The notes: a model not told the origin generated them from the letters alone. Positions 47,045-58,293 are shown, counted from the first letter of the stretch. The stretch: 64,000 nt of DNA from Fodinicola feengrottensis (GCF_010993775.1 NZ_WOTO01000001.1:1-64000); one strand, 5' to 3'. Made by a program: numbers and translations.

Positions 47045-48729
47045 ATGCGAAGAAGTGTGCTGGTCACAGCGGTGTTGTTGGTCGGCGCGCTGGTGGTCGC
47101 CGGCTGCGGGCAGAAACCGGGTGGCGCACCGGGCCCGTCCGTCAGTCCGTCCGTCGCGTTGCCCGCCGATCCGGACGCGCGTGCCGCCGCGATCGCGTCC
47201 CGGCTGTCCGATGTGGACGCGGTCGGGCAACTGCTGGTGCCGTTCGTCTACGGGCAGGACGCGACCAGTGTTTCGGCCAGCACGGCCAAGGAAAAAACAA
47301 CGCGAAGTACGGGGTAGCCACCCCGGCCGCGGTGATCGCGAAATACCGGCTGGGCGGGTTGATGCTGGTCCGGCAGGCCAGCGACGACCCGACCGCGGAC
47401 ACCAACCCGACCTCCAACGTCACCTCGCCAGCACAGATCCTGCGGCTGACTACCGGCCTGCAGACGGCCGCCACGAAGCTGCCCGCCGGCGTACCGCTGC
47501 TGATCGGCACGGACCAGGAACACGGCTCGGTCACCAGGATCCGGGACGGCGTCACGCTGCTGCCGGCTCAGATGGCGTTCGGCGCGGCCGGCCAGCCGGC
47601 CCTGACCGAAGCGGCCGCTGCGGTGTCCGGTCAGGAGTTGCGCGCGCTCGGCCTGAACGCCGACTTCGCGCCGGACGCGGATGTGACCGAGGGCGCCGAC
47701 AACACCGTCATCGGCTCGCGTTCTTTCGGCAGCGACCCCACCCTCGTCGGCGAACAGGTTGCCGCGGCCGTACGAGGTTATTCCGCTGCCGGGATCGCCT
47801 CGACTCTCAAACATTTCCCGGGCCACGGACACACCAATGTGGACAGTCACGAGGGTCTGCCGATTTTGCGGCAGAGCAAGGCTTCCCTGATGGCCAACGA
47901 TGTCGCGCCCTTCCAGGCGGGCATCGCGGCGGGGGCGCCGATGATCATGTCGGGTCACCTGGACGCGGAGGCGATCGATCCGGGCACGCCAGCCACCCTC
48001 AGCCACAAGGTGCTGACAGATCTTCTGCGTAACCAGTTGGGTTTCAAGGGCGTCATCATCACCGACTCCATGACGATGCCACCGGTGACGAAGAAATACG
48101 GCGAGGGTGAGGCGGCCGTGCTGGCCATCCTGGCTGGCAATGACATGTTGTTGACCCCGGAAAACCTCGGGGTCGCGCAGCAGGCGCTGCTGGCCGCGAT
48201 CAAGTCCGGCCGGCTGCCACGGGCCCAGGTGAACGCGTCGGTGACCCGGATCATCGCCCTGAAACTCAAGGAAGGCGCCACCGCGCAGCCAGCGCTGTCC
48301 ACTGTGGACATCGCGGCTCACCAGGCGCCGGTGGACCGGGCAGCCGCCGCTGGCATCACCCTCTACAAGGGCAACTGCTCAGGTCCACTGGTATCCGGAC
48401 CGGTCGCCATCTCCGGTGGATCGTCGCAGGCTCGCGACGCGCTGGGCAAGGCACTGGAAAGCGACGGCATCACCACGTCGGCCACCGGCACGAGCCGGAT
48501 TTTCCTGACTGGGTACGGGGACACCAAGGCGGACCTGCAAGCCGCCGACGTCACGGTCGCGACGGATTCCCCGTACTTGCTGGGATCCGCTCGCTCCAAG
48601 ACCTTGCTGGCCACCTACGGCACCGCGCCGGCCTCGATGCGGGCGCTCGCGGCCGTGCTGGCCGGCAAGGCGAAAGCCCCCGGCCAGTCCCCGGTCAAGG
48701 TCACCGGCCTGCCCGCCACCGCCTGCTGA
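47045..48729 (+). CDS. Glycoside hydrolase family 3 lipoprotein, NagZ-like beta-N-acetylhexosaminidase
   Basis: Lipoprotein signal MRRSVLVTAVLLVGALVVAG with Cys in VVAGCGQ. GH3 barrel: VDAVGQLLVPFVYG, then past an indel in the A6 run at 47291 VPLLIGTDQEHGSVTRI, FAPDADVTEGADNTVIGSRS, the NagZ motif STLKHFPGHGHTNVDSH (catalytic His/Asp loop), and the nucleophile Asp in FKGVIITDSMTMPPV. A C-terminal alpha/beta sandwich follows (ISGGSSQARDALGKALE). About 561 aa. Acts on muropeptide or chitin N-acetylglucosamine at the cell surface. Confidence 0.88.
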
Positions 48730-49303
48730 TCACCGTTGGGTGTCCTTTGTGGACGGTGTCGAGTCGATCAACCGGAACAGGCTGTCGCGGATGGACAGGC
48801 GTTCGGCGCGGTCCAGGGTCAGGGTGCCCAGTGCCTGGTTGAGCCAGAGGCCGTCGAGGGTGAGCTGGACGACCAGCGCGGTGCCGGCGTCCGCGCCCTG
48901 CGCGAGCGCGGCCCCTATCGTACGAGTGTTGGCGGCGCGGGCACCGTCGAGAATGGCCGGATTGTCGTCGGCGGCAAGTAACAGCACCCGCAGCAACGCG
49001 ACATCCGGTCCGGTCCGCGTCCGCGCCCTCGGCCAGCACGCCCCACTCGACGTAGCGCCGGAGCCAGTCCCCGTCGCCGGCATGCTCGGCGATCGTGCGG
49101 CCCACCTCGTCGTGCAGGTATTCCACGACGGCGCCGAGCAGGCTGACCTTTGTCTTGAAATGGTAGAAAAAGCCGCCCTTGCTGATGCCGGCCTCGGCCG
49201 CCACCAAGTCGACACTCAGCCGACTGACGCCGTCGCGGGTGATGACTCGTACGGCGGCGTCCAGGATCTTCGCGCGGGCGTTCTCGTACTGACGGGGGGC
49301 CAC
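48730..49303 (-). CDS. TetR-family regulator (frameshifted)
   Basis: HTH: ENARAKILDAAVRVITRDGV, LSVDLVAAEAGISKGGFFYH, FKTKVSLLGAVVEYL. One missing base near 49015 joins PDVALLRVLLLAADDNPAIL and the end TLDRAERLSIRDSLFRLIDS. GTG 49303 start; about 190 aa. Its stop directly abuts the NagZ stop (TGATCA). It is downstream of an ArsR-SRPBCC pair but not overlapping. Confidence 0.83.
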
Positions 49304-49312
49304 GGTCGCATA

Positions 49313-49779
49313 CTACACCGACTGGTCGGTATACTCTCGGTCGGCGTCCAGAACGGCGCTGAAGGCACGTTGCACGTGGCTGCGCCAACCGCCGTTCATG
49401 ATCCGCCGGGACAGCTGGTGGGTAGCGTTGTCCGGGTCGAAGCCGCGGTGTTCCAGCAGCACCCGGGTGCCGCGGCCGTCCGGCGTCAGGTCCCAGGTCA
49501 CGTGCTGTCCAGCGTGTTGACGCCCTGCCCGCCCCGCCAGCTGATGCTCAGCCGTCGCAGCGGCACCAGCTCCAGGACCTCGCAGGCGATGTCGCCGGAG
49601 AACTCGACCTGGTCGACCGGGCGCGTCTTCATGGTGAACTTGTGCCCCACTCGGGGCTCGAAGTCGTTGGGCATCAGCCAGCGTGCCATCAGCTCCGGGA
49701 CGGTGAGGACCCGCCAGACCCGTTCGACCGGGTGTGGAAAGAACTGGTCTACCTGGATCGTGGTCAGGTCCTCGCTCAT
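49313..49779 (-). CDS. SRPBCC/AHSA1-family protein (frameshifted)
   Basis: Starts MSEDLTTIQVDQFFPHPVER, then VWRVLTVPELMARWLMPNDF and EFSGDIACEVLELVPLRRLS, a START-like beta-helix-grip fold of the Aha1 C-terminal type. An indel near 49501 joins it to TWDLTPDGRGTRVLLEHRGF and the end HVQRAFSAVLDADREY. About 155 aa. ArsR-SRPBCC pairs with 4-bp overlap, as here, are common in actinobacteria; ligand unknown. Confidence 0.83.
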
Positions 49780-50133
49780 GTGTCGTCCTCGTTTTCCGCT
49801 ATCTCATCCAAAACCGAGCCCATCGCGGTCAGCCGGTCGCGCCAGAAGCGTTCGTACGGGCTGAGCCACTCCTGTAACTCGTGCAGCGGCCCCGCATCCA
49901 CGCCGTAGTAGCGAAACCGGCCGTCCCGGCGCTCTTCGACCAGGCCGCAGTCCCGCAACACCTTCAGGTGCTCGGAAACGCTGGGACGTGCCATGTCGAA
50001 CCGGGCCGCGGGCCGCGATGTCGGCCACCGTCCGCGGACCCCGCAGGAGCAGATCCAGCACGTCTCGCCGAGTGGGGTTCGCCAGTGCCCCGAACACCCG
50101 GTCGGTGACCGAGTCCTTGGCCCGCTGCGGCAT
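49776..50133 (-). CDS. ArsR-family regulator (frameshifted)
   Basis: Starts MPQRAKDSVTDRVFGALANP, TRRDVLDLLLRGPRTVADIA; after an indel near 50005 the recognition helix FDMARPSVSEHLKVLRDCGL and wing VEERRDGRFRYYGVDAGPLH follow. The FDMARPSVSEHLKVL motif is diagnostic of the subfamily paired with AHSA1 proteins. Its TGA overlaps the ATG of the SRPBCC gene. About 119 aa. Confidence 0.87.
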
Positions 50134-50199
50134 GCGAACCCCTTTCGCTTGAGGGGTCCGATATTAAGTAGGAAGTGTCCTACCTGTCAAGAAGAAGGT

Positions 50200-50246
50200 C
50201 GCCGTGACGGCTTCGACCGGAGGGAGTCGGCGAAGCCGTCACGGCG
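50200..50246. terminator. Perfect 16-bp stem hairpin between ArsR and accD6
   Basis: CGCCGTGACGGCTTCG at 50200-50215 and its exact complement at 50231-50246 enclose a 15-bp loop. It lies beyond the 3' end of the fatty-acid operon (stop at 50390) and before the arsR promoter. A strong GC hairpin without a T-tract, typical of actinobacterial terminators. Confidence 0.7.
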
Positions 50247-50389
50247 AGTGTGGAGTCGCTTAATCGCGAAGTCCCCGCGAAAAGAGTATCGGCGGCCCGC
50301 CGAGAACGGAATAATTTTGGACGTACTGGTGACATTTGTCAGCCAGGAAGCCAATCTCGACCGTCCTTTGTGGACAGTTGACGGGTCGG

Positions 50390-51801
50390 TTACAGCGGAA
50401 TGTTCCCGTGCGCGCGCCGCGGCCGGCCGGCGCGGCGGCGAGCGCCTCGGCGAGCCGTCGGCGGGTGGCGGTCGGCTGTACGACCGCGTCCACGACACCG
50501 ATCTCGATGGCTTGTTCGACGCCGCCGGCGGCCCGCTCCTGCTCGGCAATCAGCTTCGTACGCAACGCTTCCCGCTCTCGCATCGGTGTCGCGGCGAGCT
50601 TCTTGCGGTGCAGGATCCCGACCGCGGCCGGGGCGCCCATCACCGCGACTTCCACGTCAGGCCAGGCGAAAACGGCGGTCGCGCCGAGCGAACGCGAGTT
50701 CATCGCGATGTACGCGCCGCCGTAAGCCTTACGGGTCACCAAAGTCACCCGCGGCACGACGGCTTCGGAGAAGGCGTGCAGAAGTTTGGCGCCGCGGCGC
50801 ACGACCCCGTCCCATTCCTGGCCGACGCCAGGCAGATAGCCGGGCACGTCCACGAGGACGACGAGCGGAATGCCGAGGGCGTCACACATGCGTACGAACC
50901 GGGCCGCCTTCTCCGCGGAGGTGGCGTCCAGGCAGCCGCCCAGCCGCAGCGGGTTGTTGGCGACTACCCCGACAGTACGTTTGGCGAGCCGGCCCAGACC
51001 TGTCACGATGGTTCGGCGCCCACTTGCTGTGCAGCTCGATCATCGGCTCGTCCAGCACCGCGTTGGCCAGCGGTTTCACGTCGTACGCAAGATGGGACCG
51101 GGCCGGCAGCAGGGCCCGTAAATCGGCGCCGTCGACCGGCAGGTCGACCGGCGAGAAGCGGCCCGGACGGGCCAGCAGGGCGGTGAGCTCACGTGCCTTG
51201 TCGTTGGCCGCGGCCTCGGTTTCGGTGACGATGTGGACGACCCCGCTGCGCCGGCCGTGCGCCTCGGGGCCGCCGAGGTGCTCCATATCGACCTGCTCGC
51301 CGGTGACGCTCTTGACGACTTCGGGGCCGGTCACGAAAACCCGGCCCGCCGGGCCCATGATCACGATGTCGGTCAGCGCCGGCCCGTACGCGGCGCCGCC
51401 GGCCGCCGGGCCGAGCACTACGGAGATCTGCGGGACCCGGCCGGACGCGCGGATCATCGCGGCGAAGACCTCCCCGACCGCGTCGAGGGCATGGACCCCC
51501 TCGTGCAGCCGGGCGCCGCCGCCGGAATGCCAGAGGCCGATGATCGGGACCCGCTCGCGGACCGCGAGGTCGATGGCGTCCACGATGTGCCGGCACCCCT
51601 CGGTGCCCATCGCGCCGCCCATTTTTTGGTGCCGTCGGTCGCGTACGCCACGACCGGGTTCCCGTCGATCAGGCCGCGCGCCGACGTGGCACCGGAAGCG
51701 TCCCGGCCGGACACCTCGACCATGGTGCCGGGATCGAACAGCGCGGCGAGCCGCACGTCCGGATCCCGGAAATCGACCTGGGCGGCCGACACCATGGTCA
51801 T
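50390..51801 (-). CDS. accD6: Acyl-CoA carboxylase carboxyltransferase beta subunit, AccD6-like (frameshifts)
   Basis: Carboxyltransferase of the malonyl-CoA-forming acyl-CoA carboxylase: VVAYATDGTKK, VPIIGLWHSGGGARLHEGVH, ISVVLGPAAGGAAYGPALTD, GPEVVKSVTGEQVDMEHLGG, LGIPLVVLVDVPGYLPGVGQ, and VTLVTRKAYGGAYIAMNSR. Indels in the T6 run near 51622, at 51010 and at 50410 split it; the corrected end HGNIPL is typical. The restored 470 aa is close to mycobacterial AccD6 (about 473 aa), which also follows the FAS genes, here by 16 bp. Supplies malonyl-CoA to FabD. Confidence 0.87.
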
Positions 51802-51817
51802 CGTTACGGCTCTCCTC

Positions 51818-53045
51818 TTACGGCTTGGTGAAAGCGAGCGCCACGTTGTGGCCGCCGAAGCCGAATGAGTTGTTGAGCGCCGCGTCGATGGTGAGCTTGC
51901 GCGGCTCGACCCGTACGACATCGAGCGAGAGCGCGTCGTCGGGGTCCTCGAGGTTCGCCGTCGCCGGGATCACCCCGTGGTGGATCGACAGGATGGTCGC
52001 GATCGACTCGACCGCGCGGCACCGCCCAGCAGGTGGCCGAGCATTGACTTGGGCGCGGTGAGCACCACGTCGGCGCCAACCGCGGACCGGATCGACAACG
52101 TCTCGGGCATGTCGCCGACCGGCGTACTGGTCGCGTGCGCGTTCACATGCGAGATGTCCGAGCCCTTCAGCCCAGCGTCTTCGATGGCCTGCGCCATCGC
52201 GCGGGCCTGGCCTTCGCCGGACGGGTCAGGCTTGACGATGTCGTAGCCGTCGGCCGTCACACCGGCGCCAGCCAGCCGCGCGTAGATCCGCGCGCCGCGG
52301 GCGACCGCGAAGTCTTCACGTTCGAGTACGAGTGCGCCGGCGCCCTCACCGAGGACGAAGCCGTCGCGGCCCTTGTCGAACGGGCGGGACGCGCGTTCGG
52401 GCTCGTCGTTGCGGGTCGACATGGCCTGCATCTGGGCGAAGCCGGCCAGTGGCAGCGGGTGGATGACGGCCTCGGCGCCACCGGCGACGATCACGTCGTA
52501 CCGGCCCGAGCGCAGCAGGTCGAGAGCGCGAGCGCGATCGACTCGGAGCTGGACGCGCAGGCGCTCACGGTGGAGGACACCCGGCCCTTGGCGCCGAGCT
52601 CCAGACCGACCCACGCGGCCGGACCGTTGGGCATCAGCATCGGGATGGTCCGCGGGGACACCGCCCGTACGCCCTTGGTCTCCAGGATGTCGTCCTGTTC
52701 GAGCATGCTCAGCGCGCCACCGATGCCGGTGCCGAACGCGACCGCGAGCCTGATCGGATCGACCTCGGGAGCGCCGGCGTCAGCCCACGCTTCCTGGGCG
52801 GCCACCACCGCTACCTGCTCGGAGCGATCCATCCGGCGCGCCTTCACCCTGGCCAGCTTCTCGATCGGCTCCTGCGCCAGCGAGGCGGCGATCCGGACCG
52901 GCAGCTGGGCGGCCCAGTCCTGGGTGAGCGGGCGTACGCCCGACCTCCCGGCGAGCAGGCCTTCCCAGGTGGTGGCGACGTCGCCACCGAGCGGGGTGGT
53001 GGCACCCAGCCCGGTGACGACGACTCCGATGGAGGGCACAGCCAT
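51818..53045 (-). CDS. fabF: 3-oxoacyl-ACP synthase II (frameshifts)
   Basis: MAVPSIGVVVTGLGATTPLG, the catalytic Cys in VSSTVSACASSSESIA, the two active-site His in ISHVNAHATSTPVGD and NNSFGFGGHNVALAF, and GEGAGALVLEREDFAVARGA. Two indels, near 52520 and 52015, split it; corrected length is about 408 aa. Extends acyl-ACP by condensation with malonyl-ACP. Start overlaps the acpP stop by 1 bp (TGATG). Confidence 0.9.
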
Positions 53046-53290
53046 CAGGCCTGAGCCTTGTCGATGTAGCTGACCGCGTCGCCGACCGTACGCAGGTTCT
53101 GCACGTCGTCGTCGGGGATCTTGATGTTGAACTTCTCCTCGGCGGCCACAACGACCTCGACCATGGAGAGCGAGTCGACGTCGAGGTCGTCGATGAACGC
53201 CTTGTCGTCCTGCACGTCGTCGGGGGCGACGTCGGCGATCTCCTCGAGGATCTCGGCGAGGCCGGTGCGGATCTCGTCACGCGATGCCAC
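53045..53290 (-). CDS. acpP: Acyl carrier protein
   Basis: An intact 81-aa acidic four-helix protein, GTG start in GTGGCATCGCGTGAC. The phosphopantetheine serine is in DDLDVDSLSMVEVVVAAEE. The longer in-frame ORF to 53428 runs back into the fabH end and has no good ribosome site; an AAGGAACC-type site lies before 53290. It carries the growing acyl chain for FabH and FabF. Confidence 0.93.
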   Translation of the reverse strand: MASRDEIRTGLAEILEEIADVAPDDVQDDKAFIDDLDVDSLSMVEVVVAAEEKFNIKIPDDDVQNLRTVGDAVSYIDKAQA

Positions 53291-53339
53291 TTGGTGGTTC
53301 CTTTCGTGTGGTGCTGGATATTTGGGGTAGATGGCCCGG

Positions 53340-54293
53340 TCAAGGACTGAGAACGACCTGGCCGGCGTAGGTGAGCCCGCCGCCGAAGCCCAGCAGCAGA
53401 ACCGGAGCGCCGGACGGTATCTCACCACGCTCGATCATTTTGGACAGGGCCATCGGGATCGACGCGGCGGAGGTGTTGCCCGATTCGACAATGTCCCGGG
53501 CGATCACCGCGTTGGCCGCCCCGAGCTTGCGGGCGACGGACTCGATGATCCGCAGGTTTGCCTGATGGGGCACGAAGGCGGCCAGTTCACTTGGCTGGAC
53601 TCCGGCCCGCTCACAGATCTCCTTGGCGATCGGCGCGAGTCCCGTCGTCGCCCACCGAAAGACCGACTGGCCCTCCTGGTAGATGTGGTTGCGCTCGGTC
53701 ATCCCGATCATCGTGCTGGGCTCGCTGCCCCAGGAAACCGGTCCGATCCCGGGCGTGTCGCTGGCGGTCACCACCGCCGCTCCAGCGCCGTCGGCGAAGA
53801 TGATGCACGTCGACCGGTCCTCCCAGTCGATCACGTCGGAGAGCTTCTCCGAGCCGATCACCAGAACGTTGCGGGAGGCGCCGGCTCGGATGGCGTGGTC
53901 GGCGGCGGCCAGCGCGTACGAGAATCCCGAGCACGCCGTGTTGATATCGATCGCGGCCGGCTTGATGCCCAGCTCGATCGCGACCCGGGCGGAGGCGTTC
54001 GGGATGGGGATCAGGTCGGTGCAGCTGGCGACGATCAGCGTGTCGATGTCGGTCGGCGCGAGTCCGGCAGCGGCGAGCGCTTTGGGGGCGGCCGCCACCC
54101 CCATGCTGACCACGGTCTCTTCGGGGCCGGCGATCCGGCGGCTGACGATGCCGACCCGGTCCCGGATCCACGCGTCGTTGGTGTCCACTCGCTGCGACAG
54201 CTCGTCATTGGTCACCACCCGGGCCGGCTGGTAGTGGCCCAGGGCGACGATCCGCCCGTACGACTGCGTTTGCACAACCTGCATTCGTGTCAC
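53340..54293 (-). CDS. fabH: 3-oxoacyl-ACP synthase III
   Basis: An intact 317-aa KAS III. The triad is complete: Cys in AIDINTACSGFSYALAAADH, His in FVPHQANLRIIESVARKLG, Asn in ESGNTSAASIPMALSKM. Starts GTG 54293 in a GTGA overlap with the fabD stop; ATG 54284 is an alternative. Initiates fatty-acid synthesis from acyl-CoA primers and malonyl-ACP, and helps set straight versus branched chains. Confidence 0.93.
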   Translation of the reverse strand: MTRMQVVQTQSYGRIVALGHYQPARVVTNDELSQRVDTNDAWIRDRVGIVSRRIAGPEETVVSMGVAAAPKALAAAGLAPTDIDTLIVASCTDLIPIPNASARVAIELGIKPAAIDINTACSGFSYALAAADHAIRAGASRNVLVIGSEKLSDVIDWEDRSTCIIFADGAGAAVVTASDTPGIGPVSWGSEPSTMIGMTERNHIYQEGQSVFRWATTGLAPIAKEICERAGVQPSELAAFVPHQANLRIIESVARKLGAANAVIARDIVESGNTSAASIPMALSKMIERGEIPSGAPVLLLGFGGGLTYAGQVVLSP

Positions 54294-55241
54294 GCTCCTG
54301 CGGTGTTCGAGCTGGTGGAGCCGCGGTGCCGGGCCGCGAGGTCCACGGCGGCGGGCAGGTCGGCGGGGGTGTTGACGGTGACGATCTCGATGCCCTTGAG
54401 CACCCGCTTGGCGATGCCGGCGAGCGTGCCGGCCGGCGGCAGCTCGATCATCGCGGTGACGCCCAGCTCGGCGAGGGTGGCCATGCAGAGGTCCCAGCGC
54501 ACCGGCGAGGTGACCTGTCGGACGAGCCGGGTCACCATCTCGGCGCCAGTCGCGACGGCTTTCCCGTCCGCGTTGGACAACAGCAGCCGGCTCGGGTCGG
54601 CGGGGGTGATGCCGCCGGCGAGCGCCTCCAGGGCCTCGCGGGCCGGCGCCATGTAGTGCGTGTGGAACGCGCCGGCGACGGCCAGCGAGCGTACGCGCGC
54701 ACGCTCCGGCGGGGCCGCGGCGAGCTTCTCCAGGCCGTTCAGGGAGCCGGCGGCGACGATCTGACCGGCGCCGTTGCGGTTGGCGGCGGTCAGGCCGGCG
54801 GCCTCGATGGCGGCCAGCACGTCCGCCTCCTCGCCGCCCAGCAGCGCGGTCATCCCGGTCGGTTCGGCCTCGCAGGCGGCGGCCATCTGGCGACCTCGTA
54901 CGCCGGCCAGGGCGACCGCCGTCTCGGTGGACAGGACGCCGGCCATCGCCGCCGCGCCCAGCTCACCGACGCTGTGGCCGGCGACTACCGCGGCATCGCC
55001 GACCGGCAGCGCGGCGGCGGCGACCAGCGCGGCCGCGGTGAGCAGCGGCTGGGTGGTCGCGGTGTCCTTGATCGCGTCGGCGTCCGCCTCGGTGCCCAGG
55101 TGGACGAGGTCGAGCCCGCTCAGCGCGGACATCCAGCGCAGCCGCGCGGTCGCGCGCTGGGCGCCGTCCCAACCGGACAGCCAGGGGAGCAGGAAACCGG
55201 GCTTCTGCCCCCCCTTGTCCGGGCGCGACGATGGCAAGCAC
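54290..55241 (-). CDS. fabD: Malonyl-CoA:ACP transacylase (frameshifted at a G/C-run)
   Basis: GTG 55241 start (LAIVAPGQGG); the C7 run at 55208-55214 has one base too many or few, after which QKPGFLLPWLSGWDG continues. Active Ser is in VVAGHSVGELGAAAMAGVLS, the Arg in VALAGVRGRQMAAAC, and the His in AGAFHTHYMAPAREALE. About 316 aa. Loads malonate on the acyl carrier protein. First gene of the operon, behind the FasR-like regulator. Confidence 0.9.
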
Positions 55242-55319
55242 CCCTTAACACTGCGGGTCAACGCCCGTTCAGCTCCATGCTGAGCGGGACCAAAGGCTGG
55301 GACGCAGTTTGTAGGTGTC

Positions 55320-56525
55320 CTACAAGTCGGGCTCGTCGAGGCGGCCGAAAGCCAGCGCGAGTCGGAGACTGAATGCATCCCGAGGCACTGTGGGACTAAG
55401 ACCACACACCTCGCCGATCCGGCGCAGCCGGTAACGAACCGTATTCGAGTGTACGAACAGGACGCGGCTCGCCGCCTCCAGCGCGCCGCCGGTGTCCAAG
55501 TACGCCGTGAGGGTGTCGATCAGCCCGCCACCGGCCGCTTCCAGTTCGGCGTACACGCTGGTCAGCTCGCGTCTGGCCGCCTCGTCGCCGGACAGCACCC
55601 GCTCGGGCAGCAGGTCCGCCGCGGCCACCGGTCGGGGCGCGGTCGGCCACGCCGGAATGGCCCGGATGCCCGCGAGCGCGCGCGCTCTCGCCGAGGCCGG
55701 CGCGCCACCGAGGTCTTGTACGGGATGGCCAACCACGACCGGTCCGTCGCCGAATTCGCCGAGCAGCGCGCTGGCCGCCTTGAGGACGTTCTCGGAGACG
55801 CTCGAACCGCCGAACACCACAACCAGCCGTCCGCCGTGCACGCCGGCGAGGATCTCGATGCCGGCGTTGCGGCCGGCCCGCGTCACCGAGTCCAGGACCT
55901 CGTCGGCGTCGGCCTCGGGCGTACCGCCGATCGCGACCGCGACCGGCGCGATGTCCGTCCAGCCGAGCGCGGCGGCCCGGCTGTTGAGCAGGTCGGCGCT
56001 CTCGTCGCCGCCCGCAGCAGCAGGGTGTCGACCAGCAGGGCCTGCAACCGGGCGTCCCACGCGCCGCGCGTCTCGGCGACTCGCGCGTACACCTGCGCGG
56101 CGGCGAAGGCGACCTCGCGGCTGAAGACGAGCACGGCCTCTTTGAGCGCGCGTTCCTCGCCGGCCGCCGCGATCCACGGGACCTGCTCCTCGACGACCTC
56201 GACAGTGACCTTGACCATGGCCACCACCTGCTGCAACGTGACTGCGCGCGCGAGATAGCGGGGCGCCGCGCCAAAGACCAGCCCGGTCGCCTCCAGCGGG
56301 TCCTCGTCGGGCCGGCGGAGCCACTCGGTCAGCGCAGCTACTCCGGCCTGCGCGACCAGCGTGATCCAGGACCGCTGGTCGGCCGGCAGCGACCGGAACC
56401 ACGGCAGCGTCTCGTCCATCCGGGCGACACTCTGGGTCGCGCGCGAGCGCGCCAGAGGACCGCTCGAGCTTGCGGATGGTCGCTTCCAGCGGGTGTGGCG
56501 GCGGGCGTTCGGGCACACGACCCAT
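55320..56525 (-). CDS. fasR: PucR/CdaR-type regulator of fatty-acid synthesis, FasR-like (frameshifts)
   Basis: Two frames alternate: [17 protein letters not shown], then [20 protein letters not shown] and [20 protein letters not shown] (indel near 56455), then from about 56010 [40 protein letters not shown] and the HTH_30 [34 protein letters not shown]. About 402 aa. In streptomycetes FasR in the same position activates the fabD-fabH-acpP-fabF operon; location here, 78 bp upstream on the same strand, supports that role. Confidence 0.85.
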   Translation of the reverse strand: MGRVPERPPPHPLEATIRKLERSSGALARDPECRPDGRDAAVVPVAAGRPAVLDHAGRAGRSSCADRVAPPARRGPAGGDRAGLWRGAPLSRARSHVAAGGGHGQGHCRGRRGAGPVDRGGRRGTRAQRGRARLQPRGRLRRRAGVRASRRDARRVGRPVAGPAGRHPAAAGGDESADLLNSRAAALGWTDIAPVAVAIGGTPEADADEVLDSVTRAGRNAGIEILAGVHGGRLVVVFGGSSVSENVLKAASALLGEFGDGPVVVGHPVQDLGGAPASARARALAGIRAIPAWPTAPRPVAAADLLPERVLSGDEAARRELTSVYAELEAAGGGLIDTLTAYLDTGGALEAASRVLFVHSNTVRYRLRRIGEVCGLSPTVPRDAFSLRLALAFGRLDEPDL

Positions 56526-56537
56526 ACCCTGCCACCT

Positions 56538-56993
56538 ATGGGACTGTGGTTCGAGGAACTAGAGGTAGGCAGGGTTGTTCATCACGCCATCAGGCGGACG
56601 GTGACCGAGACGGACAACGTGTTGTTCTCGACGCTGACGATGAACCCGCAGCCGTTGCACCTGGACGCCGAGTTCTCCGCCGGTACGGAGTTCGGCCAAC
56701 GCCTGGTGAACAGCATGTTCACCGTCGGGCTGGTGGTCGGCATCGCGGTACCGGAGCTGACGCTGGGCACCACGGTGGCGAACCTAGGCTTCGGGAAGAT
56801 CGACTTCCCGGCGCCGGTCTTCCACGGCGACACGCTGCGAGTCGAGACCGAGGTCGTCGTCGAGGCCCGGGCGTCCCAGTCGCGGCCGGACGCCGGGATC
56901 GTCACTTTTGAACACCGCTCGTACAACCAGCGGGACGAGTTGGTCTGCCGGGCGCGGCGGGCCGCTCTGATGCACCGCAGGCCCGCCTCGTGA
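56538..56993 (+). CDS. MaoC-family hot-dog dehydratase
   Basis: An intact 151-aa protein: [59 protein letters not shown], and [20 protein letters not shown]. The hydratase-2 Asp/His pair is in NPQPLHLD. Starts 12 bp from the divergent fasR. Overlaps the CitE-like gene by GTGA. In related actinobacteria the pair belongs to mesaconyl-CoA/methylmalyl-type CoA pathways. Confidence 0.87.
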   Translation: MGLWFEELEVGRVVHHAIRRTVTETDNVLFSTLTMNPQPLHLDAEFSAGTEFGQRLVNSMFTVGLVVGIAVPELTLGTTVANLGFGKIDFPAPVFHGDTLRVETEVVVEARASQSRPDAGIVTFEHRSYNQRDELVCRARRAALMHRRPAS

Positions 56994-57825
56994 GAATGCG
57001 CAGCCTGTTCTTCGTACCTGGTGGCCGCGCCGCCGACATGATCGCCAAGGTGCCGCGTTTCGCCCCGGACGTGGCCGTTGTCGATCTCGAGGACGCCGTA
57101 CCGGTCGCGGACAAGGAGTCGGCGCGGGCGGTGGCGGTCCAGGCTTTGTCCACTTTGGACACTTCAGTGCCGATGCTGGTACGGGTCAACGCAACTGACA
57201 CGCCGTGGTTTCTTGATGACGTGGCGGCTGTCGCTCCGCTTGGGCTGGCCGGTCTGGTGTTGCCGAAGCTGGAACGTCCTGCTGACTTGGAAATGCTCCG
57301 ATCGGCGCTTTCGTCGGCTGGATGGGAGCCGTCGGTTGTGGTCGCTGGGTTGGAAACCGCTCTCGGTGTTGCCGATGCCCGGGTTTTGATTGCTCCGCCG
57401 GTTACTGCTGTGTTTTTTTTGGTGCCGAGGACTATTCGGTCGATATGGCTGGGCGGCGTACGGCTGGCGGGTTGGAGGTCTTGTACGCCCGCAGCCAGGT
57501 TGTGTTGGCCGCTCGGCTCGCCGGGGTGCCGGCTGTTGATCAGATTGTCGCGTCCGTACGTGACTCGGATGCCTTCCTGGCTGACGCTGCGGTGGGGCGG
57601 GATCTCGGGTATGCGGGGAAACTGTGTATCCATCCAAGCCAGGTTTCTCTCGCCCATTCTGTTTTTACGCCTTCTGAGGCGGATGTTGCGCATGCTCGCG
57701 CTGTCCTGGAGGCGCATCGGGCTGCTGCGGTTGGTGGCTCCGGTGCCGCTGTTGTTGACGGCCAGATGATCGATGAACCGCACGTACGCTTGGCGACGGC
57801 GACGCTTCAGGCCGCGGGGGAGTAG
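56990..57825 (+). CDS. HpcH/HpaI-type CoA ester lyase (CitE-like, frameshifted at T8)
   Basis: [40 protein letters not shown] (metal-binding Glu/Asp), [36 protein letters not shown], and after the T8 run at 57413-57420 [12 protein letters not shown] and [23 protein letters not shown]-barrel lyase or thioesterase on 3-hydroxy-acyl-CoA such as malyl-CoA. About 278 aa. GTG 56990 start overlaps the MaoC stop. Confidence 0.87.
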
Positions 57826-57837
57826 CGCGGGCTCGAA

Positions 57838-57873
57838 GGTCAAGACCTTGCCCTTCGGGCGGAGCCTCAAGGA
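57838..57873 (+). repeat. Repeat unit, left inverted copy
   Basis: A 36-bp sequence beginning GGTCAAGACC, with GCCCTTCGGGC palindromic core and ending GCCTCAAGGA. The same sequence, one base shorter, occurs inverted at 58502-58536. Similarity extends patchily for about 50 bp further on the inner side of each copy (GCGTAGGTGGGT in both). Confidence 0.8.
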
Positions 57874-57918
57874 TGACTGGGTTTGGCGAGGCGTGTTGCG
57901 TAGGTGGGTAGTTGGCGT

Positions 57919-58068
57919 CTGGTTCGTTCTCCCTGTCGGCGCCTGAGGGCTAGCACGTTTCTGGGCCGGGCGGCGGAGCTTGGGTGCGTGGTGGCGTTGT
58001 GTTTGCCGCCACCCGGCCCAGAAAAACGTGCCAGGGCTGTGCCCGCCGACGGGGGGAGAACGAACCAG
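57919..58068. repeat. 150-bp palindromic element inside the nest
   Basis: CTGGTTCGTTCTCC at 57919 matches GGAGAACGAACCAG ending at 58068; inner arms GCACGTTT...CTGGGCCGGG and CCCGGCCCAGAAAAACGTGC also pair. Arm lengths differ by small indels (runs of C/G and A). No ORF is supported. It lies between the citE-like gene and lacI. Confidence 0.75.
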
Positions 58069-58293
58069 TCGCCACTTTTGTCAGAGCCTCGGTGTTCGCT
58101 CGATTTCGGGGGGGCGCTTTTTCGTGGGGCTGGAGTGACTCGTGTGACTTCGGGGCGAGATTGTCCAGATGGTGGGACGCGTCTCCCGGCCTGTGGCATT
58201 TTATCTGGTCAGGTACATTCCATGGTTACCAGAGTGGCTAATGTGACCAATTCCTACGGCCGGTCACCGGATTTGGGTACATGTCCGCCCACC

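Noticed and set aside
47248-48321. 357-aa minus-strand frame opposite the NagZ-like gene
   Set aside because: Shadow of a strongly supported GH3 enzyme.
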